From Ophioderma brevispina (Eukaryota; Echinodermata; Ophiuroidea; Amphilepidida; Ophiodermatidae), in NCBI GenBank assembly GCA_023653785.1, contig JAMKCH010084883.1, positions 1 to 64,000 of the forward strand: a stretch of DNA of 64,000 bases. Direction: 5' to 3'. The notes under the pieces were generated by a model that had not been told where the DNA came from, made no database searches, and was given only the letters and a program-made list of their open reading frames with translations. Both the position numbers and the translations under genes were made by a program. Below, piece by piece: positions 23,944 to 36,471 of this stretch. Every line of letters starts with the position of its first letter. Within the stretch, counting starts at the first letter, position 1.

Positions 23944-25775
23944 AGGGGCATTTGATGATCCAATACATCATCGCCCAACTTGCCATATAGGTGCACGGTG
24001 TTCGATATTCTATTGAAAAGGTATATGTGCAGTTTGTAAATGAACAGAAATTACAAAACAAGGTTACAAACTAACTTCCAAATGCTCCATCAGAGCAAAC
24101 TGATTTTTTTTATGTTGCTCTTTTTGCGAACAATATATAGTGAAAGTGAACTCATAACAAAATGAAGATGCTTAGGACCTCAGGAAAATGCACCTCTTAG
24201 CTAAAAAGGAACCTCAATAATGTGCAAGTCAAGTCAGAATGTAGAATAGTGTTGGCTCAAATCAACAAACTTGGACGCACCCATTGGGCTACTGTTTGAC
24301 TGTCAAAAAGTGCCTCTCAAAGGTGCCCATTTTCGACGGGTGCCGTGCGGTAGCGACTATTTTTTGTCAATAGAAAGAAACTAATGATTTAAACGGTTAA
24401 AAATGGCCTGACCTTTTTGCCCTCCATGCCGCAGACCGAACAAGATTTTGTTGGGCAACAATCTGAGTAGAATGAAAACAATAGTTTGGAACGAAGCTGG
24501 TTTTACATGCTAAGCTAATGATTTGGAAAGAAGGGTTCCTGAAAGCATTTTGGGGCTTGGGCTATAAAGCTTGTCATATGCATTGGTTTGCTGGAGTAAG
24601 TCAGTATAAAAGTAAAGTCAGTAAGTCTTGATTCCTCTTTAGGGTGGATTCTGGGAAGCTTGATATACTGGCATAAAATAGTTTGTTTTGCCTACTTATT
24701 AATGGACAACTTCAGCCCCAAGATTGATTGAAGTATAGGCGGGGGGGGGGTTGGAAATAAAATAAAACATTTAGTGAATTTGCTGGAGTTGGGAGTGGAG
24801 GAATAAAATTAGCTTTGATGAAGATGGTTAGGGGCATTTTGTGATCCAATACATCATCGCCCAACTTGCAATTACCCAATTAGACCATGCCAAGTTTACA
24901 TGTACCTTGATTTTAACCAGTATGTTTATATATGTATATATTTTGCCTCACAGCCTCAGTGAAAAACAACTTTGTTGATTGTGTTCCGTGAATAAATAAA
25001 GCTTGATGAATCTAGGTGCAGGTTCGATATTCTCTTGATAATTTTTGTGTATTTGCAGTTTGTACATGAAACAGAAATTACAACACGGTTACAAACTTTT
25101 GTTCTTAACTTCAAAATGCTCCATCAGAATCAACGTGATTATTTTATTTGCTCTTTTTAACGACCATATAAAAGAAAGTGAACCATAACCAAATGAAGAT
25201 GCTAGGATCATGAAAATGGCACCTTTAGCTAAAAAGGAATCCATACTGCGCAGTAGAATCAGTGGTTGCAACAACCACACTTTACCACCCAATTGGGCTA
25301 CTTTTGACTGTCAAAAAGTGATCTCAATGTGCCATTTTCGACGGGTGCCGTGGGTAGCGACTATATTTTTTGTCCATAGAAACTAATGATTAAGGTAAAA
25401 ATTGGGCTACCTTTTGCCCTCCCATGCCGCGCCTAACCACACTTTTGTTGGCAACACTGAGTAGAATGAAACAATAGTTTGGAATAGAAGCATGTTTACA
25501 TTGCTAGCTAATGATAAAAGAAGGTGTTCCTGAAAGCATTTTGTGGCTATAAACGCTTGTCATATTGATTGTTTTGCTGGATTAAGTCAGTAAGTCAGTA
25601 AGTCTTGATTCTCTCTTTAGGTTGGATTCTGGAAAGCTGATAAAATAGTTTGTATTTTTTACTTATTAACTTCAGCCCCAAGATTGATTGAAGTATATGG
25701 GGGGGGGGGTGGAAAATGAAACTTTCGCTGAATTTGCTGGAGTAAAAATTGAGTTTTGATGAAGATTTAAAAAGC
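23944..25775. repeat. ~0.9-kb tandem duplication
   Basis: 23944-24832 and 24833-25775 share, in order, GATCCAATACATCATCGCCC, TTCGATATTCT, CAGAAATTACAA, ATGCTCCATCAGA, TTTTCGACGGGTGCCGTG, TTCAGCCCCAAGATTGATTG and a poly-G. Copy 2 carries an extra ~145 bp at about 24869-25013 ending GTGAATAAATAAAGCTTGATG, which looks like the 3' tail of a retroelement. Copy 1 starts TTAAAGGGGCATTTGATGAT, a start seen on several TTAA MITEs here. No ORF is conserved between the copies. Confidence 0.8.
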
Positions 25776-26737
25776 CCGCCCCAAAAACCTAACAACATTT
25801 TTCGGCATATATTTCCATTTTAAATAGAGTCTACAATATCAAAGGTGTTTAGCTGATGCTTAATTTCAAATTTTGGTAAGTTTCCCCTCAAAATTAAAAA
25901 AATGCTAACAAAGGTAGCATCTAGTTCCCTCGATTTGCATACTTCCAGACGACGTGGTCAACCACACAGTGACCATACATACTGTTCTATGAGTCATTGT
26001 GGTACACACTGCCAGAGCACTTTGGCTCAAAATTTGGATTCATTTTTTGGATTCATTAATTAGCATCATAATAACAAAGAAATTAAAAAAAAAAACGTAA
26101 ACCTACCTTTTAGTCATAAGTCAATATTCCAAAATAGAGAAACTGCTTTTGTTGTTATGTTAATTTTATATTAACCATTTAACAATTTAAACATTAACAA
26201 ATTTTAAATTTTATATTTATCTTTATTTTGCTATCTATTTTTAACAGTGCACACTCAATACGAGAGAACAAACGTATTCACCGTGCTACCAGTAAGTTAG
26301 GTCTGTCTTGGATGATGCCTATTTTGACAGGCTTTTCCGTGTGTGCAACCATGCAGTATTAATATCCGTAATTATTGATGGGAATCAATACCCAAGAGGG
26401 CAGAGGAGAGGACATCATCAAGACGACCCCCTTGGAACAAAATCAAATGTTGGCACAAAGCTCGCTTATGAAGAGACTTCTTGAGTTGTCCTTACCCTTA
26501 CCTCGGGGTCTGCTATCAATATCATTGACATTTCGTCTTCATTTAATAAGAATGTTGTTTTTTTTTTTGATTGGTTCTAAAACTTGATTTTGTCAGAGAA
26601 GACTTCTAGTGATTTAGTATTGGTTAACTCTAAGAACCTGTCCCATATTTACTGGTTAAGAAATATAGTAAATTTTGAGTGATGTTGTTTGAGAAATTCC
26701 TTGCCCGTGAATAATGGATTTTTTTTGTGCTTGTAGA
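25776..26737. other. Unannotated AT-rich sequence
   Basis: I see no coding, RNA or repeat signal beyond A/T runs, such as those at 26080-26260. The 70-codon frame starting at 26375 resembles no family I know. Confidence 0.4.
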
Positions 26738-26741
26738 TTAA

Positions 26742-27073
26742 AAGGGGATGGGCCGATTTAAAGTCTATAAAATCTTGATAAATGGCCTTACCCCAAAACC
26801 CCCATCTGTAATATTTCAACCCATTTTTAAGTGAGATCGAAAACGTGATTTTATAATCCCCCACTATAGTATGTGTAGAAATTAATATTTTGGTTTGACC
26901 AAAAGGGTCATATTTTTTGGCTCATAAACATCCAATACTAAACAATCTTAGCCCCCAGATTTCACAGGGTAAATGAATAAAAATAGTCGCTTTCTTCTGA
27001 TACCAATTGTGACCACTTGTGGTAAATTCTGGAGGTCCCTGGGGACGAGGTGATTAGCGATCGACCATGGACC
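26742..27073. mobile_element. TTAA MITE, family Y, copy 2
   Basis: TTAA lies at 26738-26741 and 27074-27077. It matches 22649-23014 through AAGGGGATGGGC, GATAAATGGCCTTACCCCAA, AACGTGATTTTATAA, CAGATTTCACAGGGTAA, GATACCAATTGTGACCACTT and the right end ACCATGGACC. Non-coding. Confidence 0.8.
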
Positions 27074-27077
27074 TTAA

Positions 27078-28870
27078 GGGAGAATGTTTCTAAATGGTAT
27101 CTAGGTTTATCATGACCTCAGCACCAATATCTGTATCAATTTTTATAGACAAAATATTGGAAAAATTTTATGGCAAGGAATTATGTCTCAATGTGAAAAT
27201 GTTGCATTACTTTCATTATTTTTTTTCAGCAACTGAAAATGACAACATTGTTAGAGATGTAAAACCAATGTATTTTAAGTGGGTAACAGCATAGTGCTTC
27301 CATACTCCTTTCATTGTGACAACGCATGTTCGTCCTAATAAGCACTTTGGATGATTAAGTCAGCTATTTTAGAAGAGCAGTTATTTTAATCAAATTCCTG
27401 ATACTTAGGTTTTAAGGTACAAATATCAATGACATAGCTGATATGCTATTTATGAGAATTTTTCGCTCTGCTGTGCTTTCCCTGAGCTTTTGTCAAGGCC
27501 ATGCTTTGATCTATATGTCTGTCTATCTGTAAACAACCATAAAATGCCGCTGCTTGATGCACATAAATGTGTCTGCTAGTTCTCAGGTTGTGCCATATGG
27601 TGCAAAGTGTTTTCAGCTTGGTTTTCAACATCATCAAGACAAACAAATTAAAAAGTAGCCTTTTTTGATTGTTTAAGGACAAGCCAAACCAAACAAAACA
27701 TTGTCTTGGTTTCATCAAAGATAGGTCCAAAATGGAGGTTAAATTGCACCAAAGAATATCTAGATGTCCAAAGCCAGTTAACCCCAGCCATCATCCTTTC
27801 CTACTCTGGAGCTATTTTTGTAACACATCCTCCGAAGGAGGGGTGGTTGCCACCCCTTTTCTGATTTCCTTAAAACACACTCAAATGATATATTTGTGGT
27901 ATAAAATCAAAGGTCTGTCTGTTTTAATTACATAAAAATTTGCTTGATATGATATACTCTGGCATCACGATGGTGTCGTAATAAGCAATGTCAATATACA
28001 ATGAAAAAGGGGACTTAAGGAGATATCGGTATTTATTCACTAAAACAGTAACTTTTTGTCTAAATATGCTACAAACATGTTTTTTTTATCCATACGTGAA
28101 GAATTGTCAAATACAACAATTCTGAAGTGTAATAATCCATAAGTTTGTAAATAATTACCTTTTCACTAAGTTGGTGTATCAACCACCTCCCCCACTCACC
28201 CATAACTTTGAGGACTTACCTTACCCACACACTTCTTTCACATAAATAAATGGGATATTCACTGGAGATTCAAGTCAGCTTTTATAGGTCAAATTCCATT
28301 AAAAAGGTCAAGTTGTAACATAAGTTGACAAAATTGAAATTGCTACTGATGGCTTACTGCACCAATGATGCTCTTATTTCAATTTATCAATTCCAAAAGT
28401 TATACTTTCCCAATCAGTAAATGAAATAAAACACTAATCTAGAGTGATGTATTGGTCTTAAATTGATAGAAATATATATATTAAATGGACAGGTGCTTTT
28501 AGGAAGAATACATTTATAATGTACTCTGGTGACCACATTGTCATCATTGCAGAGGATGTTATTGAGTTGCTTTTGTAATAGATACTGGTTTTGCAAGTCG
28601 GAAGGCCTAAAAGCAGTTTGGGAGAATCAGGTTTCTGGATTTCATAGCAGCCTATTATTAATTGATTTGTTTTGAGAAGTGGTATACATCAGAAGTAAAA
28701 TGAGATGGGACATAAAATTTTGAATGGGAAGTGTCAACGACTCGTTGTCGTTGTCCTGTTTCTACCCCAGTTGCGATATGGTCTTCCCACAAAAAGCTCA
28801 TAGGGTATTAATGTTTTCTGCTATTTTGAAAGTACTTAGGAATTGTACTATCCAAAGGTTGTAAACCAGA
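27078..28870. other. Unannotated AT-rich sequence
   Basis: No convincing coding, RNA or repeat signal. The minus-strand 94-codon frame (27446-27730) and plus-strand 88-codon frame (27669-27935) overlap on opposite strands and resemble no family. Confidence 0.4.
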
Positions 28871-29560
28871 TACGACTAGAGCTTGGAGTTACCGTTTAAT
28901 TTACTATCCGTTTAAACAGGTCTGTACTCCGTTCGTTTTTTAACGATCATAACAAGTTTACGACTGCCGAATTTGTGCGCTTCCACGCCAAATGCAATTC
29001 TTGCGCCATAAATACGTTCGTTAATAGGGTTTACCCGGCTTTGCATTCAATCTTAGTATCATCTTGAACCATAAAATGGTGTTTTTTGTTGTGTAATCCT
29101 ATGTTATGTTTAATCCAAAATCAAGCAGTTGAATATCCCACAGATCCCAAACGACGAATAACTGCGGAATCTGCCATTACCGCTGCCATTTTACCTTTTT
29201 TTTGTAGATCCTCTGTAATTGAAAGCAACGCAAATTGGGGCGTGTGGTTATGCGGTTTGAATATGCGAAAGTCAACCCATCACGCACAAGAACTGGTAAA
29301 CAGGGGAGTTTTCTGGTTTCGTAAAAGTCGGAAACCATTTCTAGAAGAAGCATAGTGGAATGTTAAACTTTAATTTTAACTGAACGGCGGGGTTAATGTT
29401 GGTGGAAAATTGACTGCGGCAATTAAATAAATACTGAAAAAAATTTAGAAGGGTTTGCTGACGTGTAAACGGGCTAGTGAATTTTCTAAAAACGTTTAGT
29501 GCACTTCGTTCGTGTAAAGTGTAACGTCCAGCACTACAGTACACTGCGTATACAGCTTAG
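28871..29560. other. CpG-richer single-copy-looking stretch
   Basis: About 28880-29560 has more CpG than its surroundings (CCGTTCGTTTTTTAACGATC, GCGCCATAAATACGTTCG, ACGACGAATAACTGCGGAAT) and no match elsewhere in the window. An 89-codon frame (29086-29355) is open but unrecognised. It may be a regulatory region or a retained unmethylated segment; weak evidence only. Confidence 0.25.
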
Positions 29561-29605
29561 AAACAATTGTTTTGTGTTCTGAATCGTCTCAAGTTCCCAA
29601 ATATA

Positions 29606-29870
29606 TTTTTTATCCCCCTGGATTGAAAAGCAGAGGGGGATATTGTATGTATGTATGTGTGTGTTCCAGTTTGGTTAGGTTTTTGTTTTTCAGGTCTTCT
29701 TTGAAAAGTTAAGTCAGATTTAGACCAGACTTGGGATTAAGGTGCAATAGGAGTTTCTTCATATGTGGATGATGTCAAAGGTCATGGATCAAGGTCAAAG
29801 GTCATCCGAGGTCATGTTCCAGACTGCCATCTTGCCAGGGGATGACACAAGTTTACTTGCAGTATTCTTG
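29606..29870 (+). mobile_element. Family Z AGGTCA element (HINE-like), copy 1
   Basis: The 5' TATCCCCCTGGATTGAAAAG pairs with CAGAGGGGGATA just downstream. Next come a GTAT microsatellite, GTGTTCCAGTTTGGTTAGG, two DR1-like blocks (AGGTCAAAGGTCA near 29790), then CCATCTTGCCAGGGG and the 3' hairpin CAAGTTTACTTGCAG. A full second copy is at 56717-57044 and a satellite-bearing relative is at 33623-35255. Confidence 0.7.
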
Positions 29871-29942
29871 TTCTCTTGCTATCTTAACCTTTAACCCCTC
29901 AGCACTACTCTATCATACAGCATTTCTGATTGGCTAATTGCA

Positions 29943-30180
29943 TTTTTGTGTCGTCTGCAAAAGGGCACATTGGAATTGCTTTGGTAGCGTGTGTGTGTGT
30001 ATCTGTGTGTCTGTGGTAGAAATGTTAACCCAAATGTTAACCCTAAACATAATTGCCCACTGTTTCCACATATATTTACACATGTTCATGCCATTTGCAT
30101 GTAATGGTCCTTGGGTAGTGCCCCACAGTTACCCCTCTTAGGTCATCTGGAAGTCAGAGGTCACAGCCCAAAAATGGTCA
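29943..30180 (+). mobile_element. Family X element, 5' end fragment
   Basis: It starts TTTTTGTGTCGTCTGCAAAA, GT-rich microsatellite, GTCTGTGGTAGAAATGTTAA, then GGTCATCTGGAAGTCAGAGG. The 5' end matches 54546 and 62657. No GGCAG..hairpin 3' end is seen, so the right limit is a guess. Confidence 0.45.
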
Positions 30181-30661
30181 GAATTATAAAATTGCTTGGT
30201 GTATCCACATATGTCGATCAATTTTTATGATACTTGGATACAATGGTCTTTGGGTAGTGATCCCACATGTTGGTGACTTTTGTCCCCATCCTGTAAACAC
30301 TGTATTTTATATTCATTTCAATAAACCTGTTAAAATACAGCTTCCAAATATTTTAGCACTACCCTCCTCAGCCTTAACACTAAACTATTACCATATTGCT
30401 GAGTATTCATGAGAGGTATCTGTTGGGTGTAGGTTGCAGTATCACAGATCCTATTAAGCCTGTTTTGGTGTCAGTTCCAGAATTGGGGATTTTCTTTTAG
30501 ATGTGTTAATGCATGTTAAATAGTTTGGTCTGCTGATAAAATAAACCTTGTTGCCCCATTGAACATATTTTAAAAAGGATTAAGGTGTGATTATAATAAT
30601 GTATGTGATATTAACTTTTTCATTATCTTTTTCAGAAATCATTTTATTTTCCAATTTGTAA

Positions 30662-30766
<105 letters not shown>

Positions 30767-30788
30767 TAAGTATATATTGTACTGTATA

Positions 30789-30886
30789 ATACACTGTGCT
30801 CTCGATAGCTACCCTCCGCGACCTTACTTTTGCACAAATGTCTCAAAAGTAAGGTCGCGGATGGTAGGTATCGATCGCTAGTGTAT
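30789..30886. repeat. Strong hairpin with ~43-bp arms
   Basis: The left arm starts ATACACT at 30789 and ends CCGCGACCTTACTTTTG. The right arm, CAAAAGTAAGGTCGCGG to AGTGTAT at 30886, is its near-perfect complement around an 11-base loop. Both arms are GC- and CpG-rich against AT-rich flanks. Probably a foldback MITE; no target duplication identified. Confidence 0.7.
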
Positions 30887-30899
30887 CCCCCTCTCACTT

Positions 30900-31150
30900 C
30901 TGAGAGGGAAATATGGGCTCAATCAATCCCAATTTTATATCATACTTGGTCAAAAGAATCACTGTCCCAAGACTAATCTGAGGTGTACACAGTTTGACCT
31001 CTAATGAACTCTACGTGACCTTTGACCATGTTACATTTCTACCTAAAGCTGCACTTCTTAGTCTCTGTCACAGTTTCACACATGGGTCTTTCTGAGCTAA
31101 ACAGTCAGGCTGAGGTGACCTAAGTTTGTCTGCATGCCATAAAAAAATGA
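30900..31150. repeat. Single diverged unit of the TGACCTTTGACC repeat
   Basis: About 30940-31035 resembles one unit of the array at 33720-35200: ATCATACTTGGTCA, GTTTGACCTCTAATGA and CGTGACCTTTGACCATG in the same order. No array here. Confidence 0.45.
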
Positions 31151-31439
31151 AAATGTTAGATGTATTTGTGACTACACTTTTATGTTCATCATGATGTGTA
31201 CTGATAATAAAAACAACTTCATGAGGAAATATTTTCTTGTTTTTGTGTTCTTGTTACTCAGTTACTGTATCTAATCCACTTTTCTCCCTTGTCATCATAA
31301 CAAAAAAAATCCTTTTCTTGTAGCCAAGCGTACATCTCACAGGTTTCCTCAGTATCCTAGTGACTTGTTGAATAAAGACTAAGGTATGCCCAACTTGAAA
31401 AAATAATACAAGTCGGAATATGTCATTTCTTTTTAGATG

Positions 31440-31880
31440 GACACAGGTGAAAACATACGGTTAATGGTCGTAACATTGTATGTCAAAAAGAATTTGAAAT
31501 TGTGGCCTACTTCATTTTTCAAAGAAGGAACAGACTTTGATTTATTCATTATGTTTTGGTTAAGCCTAAGTTAATTTCTTCAAATGAAATCGCTATTACA
31601 TTAAATTCCCTCCCGTTTTCTATGCAGGGCTTGTCAATTTTAGGTTGTCATTTGTATGTCAAAAATTTTGTTACGACCGTGAATCACATTCGCGGCGGCA
31701 CAAGTGGAAAGGAAAGAGCTAGCGTAGTTATGAGGCCTTTACAAAAGAGTACGTCATCGGGGCTTTCCCGCCAAGTCGCATTACAGCAGCTATTCGTTCT
31801 CGTGCTGCATCAACATTGGGAGCTTGGTTGTGTGTCAAAAAAGTTACGACCGTGAATCTGTTACGACCGTGAGCATTTTG
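31440..31880. repeat. Short dispersed motif TTACGACCGTGA, three direct copies
   Basis: TTACGACCGTGA occurs at 31671, 31844 and 31861, twice preceded by a GTCAAAAA block. A reversed core (GGTCGTAAC) followed by TGTATGTCAAAAAG is at about 31466. This could be an internal repeat of an unrecognised element. The 99-codon frame 31556-31855 spans two of the copies and is not credible. Confidence 0.4.
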
Positions 31881-32341
31881 CCGTATTGCTTCATATTTGT
31901 ATACATTAATGTTCAAATATTCCTGACAGTTAGTTAGATCTATAGTTGAGCAAGATCTGTATGCACAATAAAGGTATTCTTTACTCCTGTGTTAGTGACT
32001 ACAACAGCTAGTAGCGTCCCATTGACATACTGTAGAATTCGGAATACTTTCACGGACGAACATTGACATACGTGTGCCAGATTGGTCGTTTCCAAGCCAT
32101 AAAACACGGATTATTTGTAAAAATAAGAGGTTATAATGGTATAAGATTGTTGTCATATCCCTAAATCAATATATAGATGAGTTTGTACGTACATAGAAAG
32201 TGAAATTCTGGTCGTTACTTTTCGGTGCTAGATGACTAAATGCTTCGTAAGGAGTTAAACCCCCGGTAAGTCATGTGACGCCTATCAACCTTGTCAATAG
32301 ATTGTAATCAAGGATGACATCATTTTCCGGGGAAGCCCACT

Positions 32342-33560
32342 TTGTGCCATAGTAGTCAGGTAGCCATGGTCCAACTTATGGCCTGACCGTAAAATTGGAG
32401 TATGGACACGTTTTTCTGCTGAAAATGATAGATCAGGGGTGTAAGAATAAGAATCTGCCGGGTGCACCTGGCAATCCTTGAGCATTTTGAGAAATCCAAG
32501 ACGGCGTCGCAATAAATTGATAATTATCTATTCAACCCTATTTAATCACCTATGGGGTACTAGATATACATATGACCCCTGAACAAATGCATGGCACTTG
32601 TAACATTGATCATCGCAAATTCAAAATGGAAGCCAAATCTTAATATTTATAAATAATGCCAGTATAACAGCAAATACCTTCGCTACCAACTAACATGAAG
32701 TACTAATTATTTGTTAGAGACAATAAATGTTTTTCTGATACTTTTTAATGTCGAAATTATTACCTTCAAGTATAAATGTAATTGGTGTTCAACGACACAA
32801 TTAAAATGACCTATGATCATAACCAAGTGTTAACAGGTAATCCGGATAATAAAAATGGGAGTCAAATTATAAATTGGAGTTCATATATGTGAAAATTATT
32901 CCTATGGTCTTTTTGACAACTTTGTCAACCATATTAGTTTTTATTTTCGATTTTGGCGTATTTTAAAACAAATTGACATGTAGTTGTACATTGGTTAGGT
33001 CAAAGGTACATTTTCTAGTCATTGACACATTTGATTCGATTGAGGCTGTAAATACTTATAAATTTGTGCCAAATTTTTTGAAGATGTTCCCGTTTTGGCT
33101 ACATATTATTGTGACGTCATGTTACACCACATTTCAAAAGATCAGAAATCCATTAATTGTTGTACATAACATAACCTAAGTTCTTCTCGTCTATTTTTTT
33201 ATCGCAGGTATTTGGCTGTGTATGACATATTTTTTAAATATTGCATTTGGCTTCCATATTTTGGGAAATTTGAAAGTATTGACTTAATGTTACAAGTGCC
33301 AACATTTAGTGTTTAATTGGATCCTAATAGTATATATCTAGTAACTCCATATTTTGATAATATGGGGTTACTATATAATTATCATATTTATTGCACGCCA
33401 TCCTTGGATTTCTCAAATCTCCAAGGATGCCCAAGGTGCCACCTGGGCAGATTCTTATTCTACACCCCAATCTTATTATTTTCAGCAAAAAAATTGTGTC
33501 ACCATACTCAACTTTACGGTCACATGCAGGTTCTACCTGACTATAGCGATTGCATGGCAA
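32342..33560. mobile_element. Long-TIR element, second copy of the 1391-2868 type
   Basis: About 32342-32540 and 33345-33560 are reverse complements over ~200 bp. Shared blocks include TAGTCAGGTAG, TGACCGTAAA, TTTTCTGCTGAAAAT, AGAATAAGAATCTGCC, GAGAAATCCAAG and GATAATTAT. The arm contains TTGGAGTATGGACACG..TTTTTCT, resembling the arm GGAGTACAGACTTTTTCT of 1391-2868, and the interior again has AAATTCAAAATGGAAGCC. Non-coding. It is likely the same superfamily. Confidence 0.7.
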
Positions 33561-33622
33561 TAAACATTGTGGTGTTTACCTTTTTGGAATGGAGAAGGGT
33601 ACAGAAAGGTCATTTTATTTAG

Positions 33623-35255
33623 TTTTTTATCACCCTGGCTTAAAAAGCCATGGGGGATATTGGCGACAGCAAGATCCTTCTGTTGTGTGTCTGGTCTCTA
33701 TGACGTACATAAATTTATGTGACCTTTGACCCCATTTTGTCGAACTTCAAATGTCCTTATCTTGCTATGGCTATATAGCCACACCAAACTTGCTCAAACA
33801 ACCACTTACCCAAGGGTCATATGTGGTTTAAACAAGATTACCTGTATGACCCCTCGTGTGGACCTTTGACCCCCATTTTCCAAATCCAATCTTCAAAATG
33901 CATTTCTTCTACAAATAAAAGTTCTGTGATCACCAAACTTGCTCAGAACAACCACGACCCAGGGTCATGGTGGTTTAATCGATTGACCTGTAAGACCCCT
34001 GTGTGAACAATTTGACCCCTTTTGTCTAAATCTTTCAAATTCCATTTCTTCCAAATAAAGAGCTCGTGACACAAACGTGCCTCAAACAACCGCTGACTAA
34101 GGCACCATGTGGGTGTAAACAGGTTTACCTCTAATGACCCCCGCCATGACCTTTGCCCCATTTTCTCAAAATCTTCAATGTCCATTCTGCACATATAAAA
34201 GCTATGATCACCAAACTTGCCTCACAACCACTGACTCAAGGGTCATATGTGGTTTTTAAAGATTGACCTGTAATGACCACCCTGTGTGCCCTTGACCCCT
34301 TTTGTCTAAATCTTCAATTCTATTCTTCTTTTCTTACCAATAAAGTGCTGTGATCACCAAACTTGCTCAAACAACCACTGACATCAGAGTGCACATGTGG
34401 TGTAAACCAGTTGAACCTCTAATGACCCCTGCATGACTTTGAACCCCATTTTCTCAAATCTTCAAAATGTCATTTCTTCTACATATAAATTGCTGTGATC
34501 ACCAAACTTGCCGCACAACCACTGACTAAGGGTCATATGTTGTTTTTTAACAGATGACCTGTAAAGACCCCTGTGTGACCTTTGACCCCATTTTGTCCAA
34601 TCATCTTCAAATGGCTATTTCTTCTACAAATAAGTGCTGTGATCACAAAAACTTGCTCAGAACAACCATGAACCCAGGGTCATGTGGTTTCTCAGATTGA
34701 CCTGTACATGACGCCCTGTGTGACCTTTGACCCCATTTTGTCCCTAAACTTCAAATTCTATGTCAGCCACAAATAAAGTGCTGTGATCACAAACTAATGT
34801 CAGAAAAACCGCTGACTCAAGGCACATGTGGTGTAACAGGTTGACCTCTAATGACCCCTGCATGACCTTTGACCCCATTTTTCGAAAATCTTCAAAATGT
34901 CATTTCTTCTACATATAAAAAGCTATGATCACCAACTGGCCTCACCAACCACTGACTCAGGGTCATATTGTGGTTTTAACAGATTGACCTTAATGACCCT
35001 GTTGACCTTTGACCCCCAATTTTGTCTAAATCATCTTCAAAATGCTATTTCTTCTACAAATAAGTGCTGTTATCACCAAACTTGCCTCAAACCCCCCACT
35101 GGCACAAGAGTCCATGATGGTTTAAAAAACAGATTGACCTCTAATGACCCCTGTGTAACCTTTCACCCCATTTTGGTCAAAATCTGGCAAAATGCTGGGT
35201 CAGTTAAAGCCAGGGGGATTTGCAAGTTTTTTTCAAACTTGCAGTATTTTTCATT
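33623..35255 (+). mobile_element. Family Z element with its core expanded to a satellite
   Basis: The 5' end is TATCACCCTGGCTTAAAAAG folding onto CCATGGGGGATA. The 3' end is AAAGCCAGGGGGATTTGCAAG followed by an ACTTGCAGTATTTTT hairpin partner, as in 29606-29870 and 56717-57044. Those copies are 265-330 bp; this one is 1.6 kb because the core is a tandem array (33720-35200). Confidence 0.7.
33720..35200. repeat. ~143-bp satellite array, about ten units, each with a DR1 motif
   Basis: TGACCTTTGACCCC or a close variant recurs near 33720, 33861, 34002, 34148, 34290, 34433, 34580, 34724, 34865, 35004 and 35157, a spacing of 140-153 bp. Each unit also has CATTTCTTCTACAAATAAA, GCTGTGATCACCAAACTTGC, AACCACTGACTCA and ATGTGGTTTAACAGATTGAC. 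On the minus strand the motif reads GGGGTCAAAGGTCA, two AGGTCA-type half-sites one base apart. Units differ mostly by small indels. The 132-codon frame at 34897 lies in the array and is spurious. Confidence 0.85.
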
Positions 35256-35259
35256 TAAT

Positions 35260-36465
35260 TCACTGATAAAGTATTCATTTAGGGTTTTCATGTAGTTAAA
35301 GTTACACATTTTCTTTAATTCTTCATTGCATCAGTTTGGAGTAAATGCCACAACATAAATTTACATCCCACATTAAGTAAATTCTCTTGAATACTACTAC
35401 TTCATGAAGCGTATGTCCATTTTCGACCGTTATCCTGGAAGGCAAAAATTCTTATTGTTTTTTAAAAATGTTATTGTGCAAGGTTGAAGTAAGAGGTACC
35501 AGAGATCTTATTATCGAAACAAACAATTGCTTCCTGATCTTCAGTACTCAAGCAGGTTTGGAAGAGAAATGCCAATAATACTTGAACTGAATTTTTTAGA
35601 CCTTAGTCATTCTTCTTTGTCTTGTACAATGTTCATGGTTTGCAAATATGTTGATAATTGCTTACATACATAATAATATAAGAATGATGAATTGTTCACT
35701 GAGTACTGCTGATGGTTTAAATTTTCTCATATATCCAAAAAGTAGATCAACTGAACTTAACCAGAGCACACAGTTTATATGATATCCACAACATGTATTC
35801 AAGTTCGACCGTTATAATGCAAGACAGAAGCATGCCATGTTTAATCAGCACATATTCCACTACACTTTCCAGAGTGAAAATTATTTTAGAAAGTATGTTA
35901 ATTATCAAAGTCCAGGAAATTAGTTAAACATCACCGATGATTTGTCAGTTGAGAAAATGGAACGCATCACCTTTAGTTGAAAGTATTGTAATTATGGAGT
36001 TAGTCTGAATTAACTATGTTAAGCTATCAGGATACAACTTAAACGTCTTTCTTTTTTTTGTTTGGGTTGGGTAGCATCTAATAAACAATCATGGCAAAAA
36101 CTGAAATCCATTCTTGTCTTGTTTGTCTATCACTTGTATTTGTATTTCATAGTTTCTATAGTCACTATGACTAGGTTTCCTTGCTCTGCGACATAACTAA
36201 AGATTATCTTGTATTCTGTTTTCTGAAACTACAGTACCTATGCCAATATAAACCAAAGTTTGGAGAATAAATTGAATTTTATTTTTTAATAATGCTTATG
36301 TTATGATTTCCTGACCTGTTTAGCTCAGAAAAGACCCACTCACCTAGGTACCTACAATATTGTCCTAGTGATGCATGTTGAAATGGAAAACCTGGTAATT
36401 CTGCAAAAGCTTGTGCTGAGAGCAGTGAGCATTAGTGATTATAGAAGTGCGACTAATCTTTTGTT
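35260..36465. other. Unannotated AT-rich sequence
   Basis: I see nothing clear, apart from a repeated TTCGACCGTTAT at about 35433 and 35807. Confidence 0.4.
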
Positions 36466-36471
36466 TGTTAA

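Noticed and set aside
34897..35295. 132-codon plus ORF
   Set aside because: It runs through units of the ~143-bp satellite and is broken in the other units.
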